DNA from: Clostridia bacterium
GTDB lineage: Bacteria > Bacillota > Clostridia > Oscillospirales > Acutalibacteraceae
DNA: 14,358 nucleotides
Direction of reading: 5' to 3'
NCBI GenBank assembly: GCA_900766895.1
Contig: CAAFXF010000056.1
Location: 1-14,358 of the forward strand
The position numbers and the translations under genes were made by a program. The notes under the pieces are model-generated. The model ran no database searches, was not told the origin of the DNA, and worked only from the letters and a program-made list of their open reading frames with translations. Of the stretch, positions 13,073-14,358 are shown one piece after another (the first letter of the stretch is position 1; every line of letters begins with the position of its first letter).

Positions 13073-13897
13073 TTCATTGTATTTTGCAAGCATAGGCAGT
13101 GCCTTTTCAAAGTTCACTCCGTATAGCCTTGCGTCTTTATCGCTCACTGTTTTTTGTATGCTTTCAAACACAAATTCACCTGCAATTTCAACAGATTTTG
13201 CAAGCGAATTGCCGTTTACAAGTGCGCCTACGCAGGCAGACGAAAATACATCTCCCGTGCCGTAAAAGGTTTGGTCAATTTTTTCGTGAGCATAAAAGCC
13301 GATGCGGTCTATCTCACTGTCAAAGCTTATTATTCCGTATTTACCGTCTTTTATTACAGCCGTAATTACAGCCTTTTTTGCACCAAGGCATATCAGCTTG
13401 TTTAGTATGTCGGTTATGTATTCGTCATCGTACTCTGCTTGGTACTGCGTTCCTGTCAGCAGGCAGGCCTCTGTCAGATTAGGCACAATGATGTCTGCCA
13501 TTGAGCATAGTTCCCTCATCTTGTCTATGTGCTCATTGTCAAAGCCCGGGTACAGTGTGCCGTTATCAGCCATTGCAGGATCAACAAGAACAAAACAACT
13601 GTCGGTTCGGAATTTGTCAATCAGCTTTTCAACCAAGCTGATTTGCTCCTTTGAGCCGAGATAGCCTGTGTATATTGCATCAAAGGTAAAGCCTTGGCTT
13701 TTCCAATGATTAATTATCGGTTCAATCATATCGCACATATCTCTGTGAACATATCCGTCAAACAGAGTGTGGGTGGATAAAATTGATGTCGGTATAACGC
13801 TTGCCTCAATACCCATGGCAGAGATTATAGGCAGGGCAACCGTGATTGAGCATTTGCCTAAGCAGGATATGTCCTGTACGGTTACTATTCTTTTCAT
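13070..13897 (-). CDS. Pyridoxamine/pyridoxal kinase (PdxY/PdxK-like)
   Basis: 275 residues of the ribokinase-like fold, phosphorylating pyridoxamine or pyridoxal at the 5' position with ATP in vitamin B6 salvage (cytoplasm). Visible marks: the N-terminal VQDISCLGKCS (7-17), VDPAMADNGTLY (105-116), NLTEA (140-144) and the anion-hole motif GTGDVF (213-218) with catalytic D216. The DPAMADNG form is typical of pyridoxal kinases rather than sugar or HMP kinases; the exact B6 vitamer preference cannot be read. The ATG at 13897 has GAGG (plus 13905-13908) 7 bases upstream. It is a single-gene unit that converges on the beta-mannosidase gene. Confidence 0.9.
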   Translation of the reverse strand: MKRIVTVQDISCLGKCSITVALPIISAMGIEASVIPTSILSTHTLFDGYVHRDMCDMIEPIINHWKSQGFTFDAIYTGYLGSKEQISLVEKLIDKFRTDSCFVLVDPAMADNGTLYPGFDNEHIDKMRELCSMADIIVPNLTEACLLTGTQYQAEYDDEYITDILNKLICLGAKKAVITAVIKDGKYGIISFDSEIDRIGFYAHEKIDQTFYGTGDVFSSACVGALVNGNSLAKSVEIAGEFVFESIQKTVSDKDARLYGVNFEKALPMLAKYNE

Positions 13898-13920
13898 TCA
13901 GCCACCTCACTTTGTAAAGT

Positions 13921-13929
13921 ATTATAGCA
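13921..13929 (-). promoter_or_regulatory. Extended -10 promoter of the pyridoxamine kinase gene
   Basis: On the minus strand TGCTATAAT (13929-13921), a perfect extended -10. No good -35 box is present at the right distance, which is usual for extended -10 promoters. It lies 23 bp before the start codon. Confidence 0.6.
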
Positions 13930-14047
13930 TATTACTGTACATTAAAAAAGTGCCAAAAGTGCATAAAATTTGAAGCACAAGCATAATATTTTGCAATATT
14001 TTGGATGATGTTACAAAATGATTTGGAAATTTTGTTAAATCTGTATA
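13930..14047. other. Gene-free AT-rich intergenic stretch
   Basis: No supported gene. The only structure seen is a tandem direct repeat of 10 bp, AATATTTTGC then AATATTTTGG (13985-14004). The gene-free region continues to the contig end, with the elements listed separately. Confidence 0.6.
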
Positions 14048-14076
14048 TTGTACGGCTTGGTAAAATTTAGTATAAT
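14048..14076 (+). promoter_or_regulatory. Orphan promoter without a downstream protein gene
   Basis: TTGTAC (14048-14053), a 17-bp spacer and a perfect TATAAT (14071-14076). The predicted start of transcription is about 14083. No open reading frame follows before the terminator at 14148-14187. Confidence 0.6.
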
Positions 14077-14082
14077 AACTTT

Positions 14083-14187
14083 GGATCTATTTTTAGATTT
14101 GCTTTAATAAACCTAAAGTGCTCCCAAATCAGAATTACGCACTTATTAAAAAACAGACAACATGCAAGAGTTGTCTGTTTTTTATTT
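14083..14187 (+). ncRNA. Candidate small RNA of about 100 nt, family not recognised
   Basis: Bounded by the promoter at 14048-14076 and a strong terminator at 14148-14187. Within it ATCT/AGAT (14085-14088 with 14095-14098) could form a small hairpin and AAGTGC (14116-14121) pairs with GCACTT (14139-14144) around a 17-base loop. No start codon with a ribosome binding site is present. It does not match any riboswitch, 6S RNA, tmRNA, SRP RNA or tRNA pattern I can recall. An alternative is a transcribed leader or a remnant of a lost gene. Confidence 0.4.
14148..14187. terminator. Strong terminator hairpin, T-rich on both strands
   Basis: AAACAGACAAC (14151-14161) pairs perfectly with GTTGTCTGTTT (14170-14180), loop ATGCAAGA, extended by A/T pairs, then T-rich sequence. 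The minus strand also reads a T-run after the hairpin, so it could also stop a minus-strand transcript entering from beyond the contig end. Confidence 0.85.
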
Positions 14188-14258
14188 ATTATTTTTTGAT
14201 GTTTTTAGTGTGGATATCAAAATCATTTTTATTTCAAGACATTTTGTATTTCTTTCAT

Positions 14259-14293
14259 AATAGATAAAAAATAAGAGATAACAGATAATAGTA
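14259..14293 (+). repeat. Heptanucleotide repeat array, left arm (5 units)
   Basis: Five consecutive 7-bp units in exact phase: AATAGAT, AAAAAAT, AAGAGAT, AACAGAT, AATAGTA; consensus AANAGAT. The array is the inverted counterpart of the one at 14316-14357. Confidence 0.8.
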
Positions 14294-14315
14294 CAAAAGC
14301 GCTCAAAATCACTTC

Positions 14316-14357
14316 AACTATTAACTATTATCTATTCAATCTTATCTCTTATCTTGG
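14316..14357 (+). repeat. Heptanucleotide repeat array, right arm (6 units)
   Basis: Six consecutive 7-bp units in exact phase: AACTATT, AACTATT, ATCTATT, CAATCTT, ATCTCTT, ATCTTGG; core consensus ATCTNTT, the reverse complement of the left-arm consensus. It runs into the contig end. Confidence 0.8.
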
Positions 14358-14358
14358 C

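Noticed and set aside
14005..14070. Possible 21-residue peptide before the orphan promoter
   Set aside because: No ribosome binding site, and it ends exactly where the -10 box of the orphan promoter begins; most likely chance.
14083..14187. T-box, purine, preQ1, fluoride riboswitch or 6S RNA
   Set aside because: None of their conserved sequence blocks could be found, and no gene follows directly to be controlled.
14259..14357. CRISPR array
   Set aside because: The units are 7 bp, contiguous and without spacers; no cas genes are nearby.

Overview
The window is an AT-rich contig end from a low-GC Gram-positive bacterium, most likely a gut-type member of the Clostridia (Oscillospiraceae/Ruminococcaceae-like; inference). 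The evidence is the holB-ricT gene pair typical of Bacillota, purine-rich ribosome binding sites in front of nearly every gene, consensus sigma-A promoters, a pyrophosphate-type phosphofructokinase, membrane-anchored PrsA/SurA-like foldases, and a palindromic repeat of a type I recall from gut Clostridia. The first 20 bases are Illumina adapter, so this is an untrimmed draft or metagenome contig, and holB is cut by its left edge.

Layout. 21-2079 (+): truncated holB (clamp-loader delta prime), ricT (iron-sulfur subunit of the RNase Y-associated Y-complex), then a 56-residue 2[4Fe-4S] ferredoxin with its own strong promoter. 2099-2218: two nearly identical terminator hairpins enclosing a small palindromic repeat. 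2219-3577 (-): an O-antigen ligase/polymerase-like membrane protein. 3751-7477 (+): divergent from it, two large paralogous single-pass membrane proteins with tandem parvulin-like domains outside the cell. 7546-7782 (+): a 78-residue coiled-coil protein. 7820-9064 (-): PPi-dependent phosphofructokinase. 9168-10378 (-): a split ThrE-type threonine/serine exporter, two overlapping genes. 10515-13037 (+): a cytoplasmic GH2 beta-mannosidase divergent from the exporter. 13070-13897 (-): a pyridoxamine/pyridoxal kinase. 13898-14358: no protein gene, but a promoter-terminator pair that would make an RNA of about 100 nt, then two inverted arrays of a 7-bp repeat running to the contig end.

How the genes work together. 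Most of the window is housekeeping or metabolism: replication, RNA turnover, electron transfer, glycolysis, amino-acid export, mannoside use and vitamin B6 salvage. The surface-related part is the divergent O-antigen-ligase-like gene and the foldase pair. Convergent genes are separated by compact terminators and divergent genes by back-to-back sigma-A promoters, so transcription units can be read with fair confidence. No phage, transposase, CRISPR, rRNA or tRNA gene was seen. The best candidates for something not yet described are the double-parvulin foldase pair, the orphan small RNA unit, the inverted heptamer arrays, and the duplicated terminator around the repeat element.
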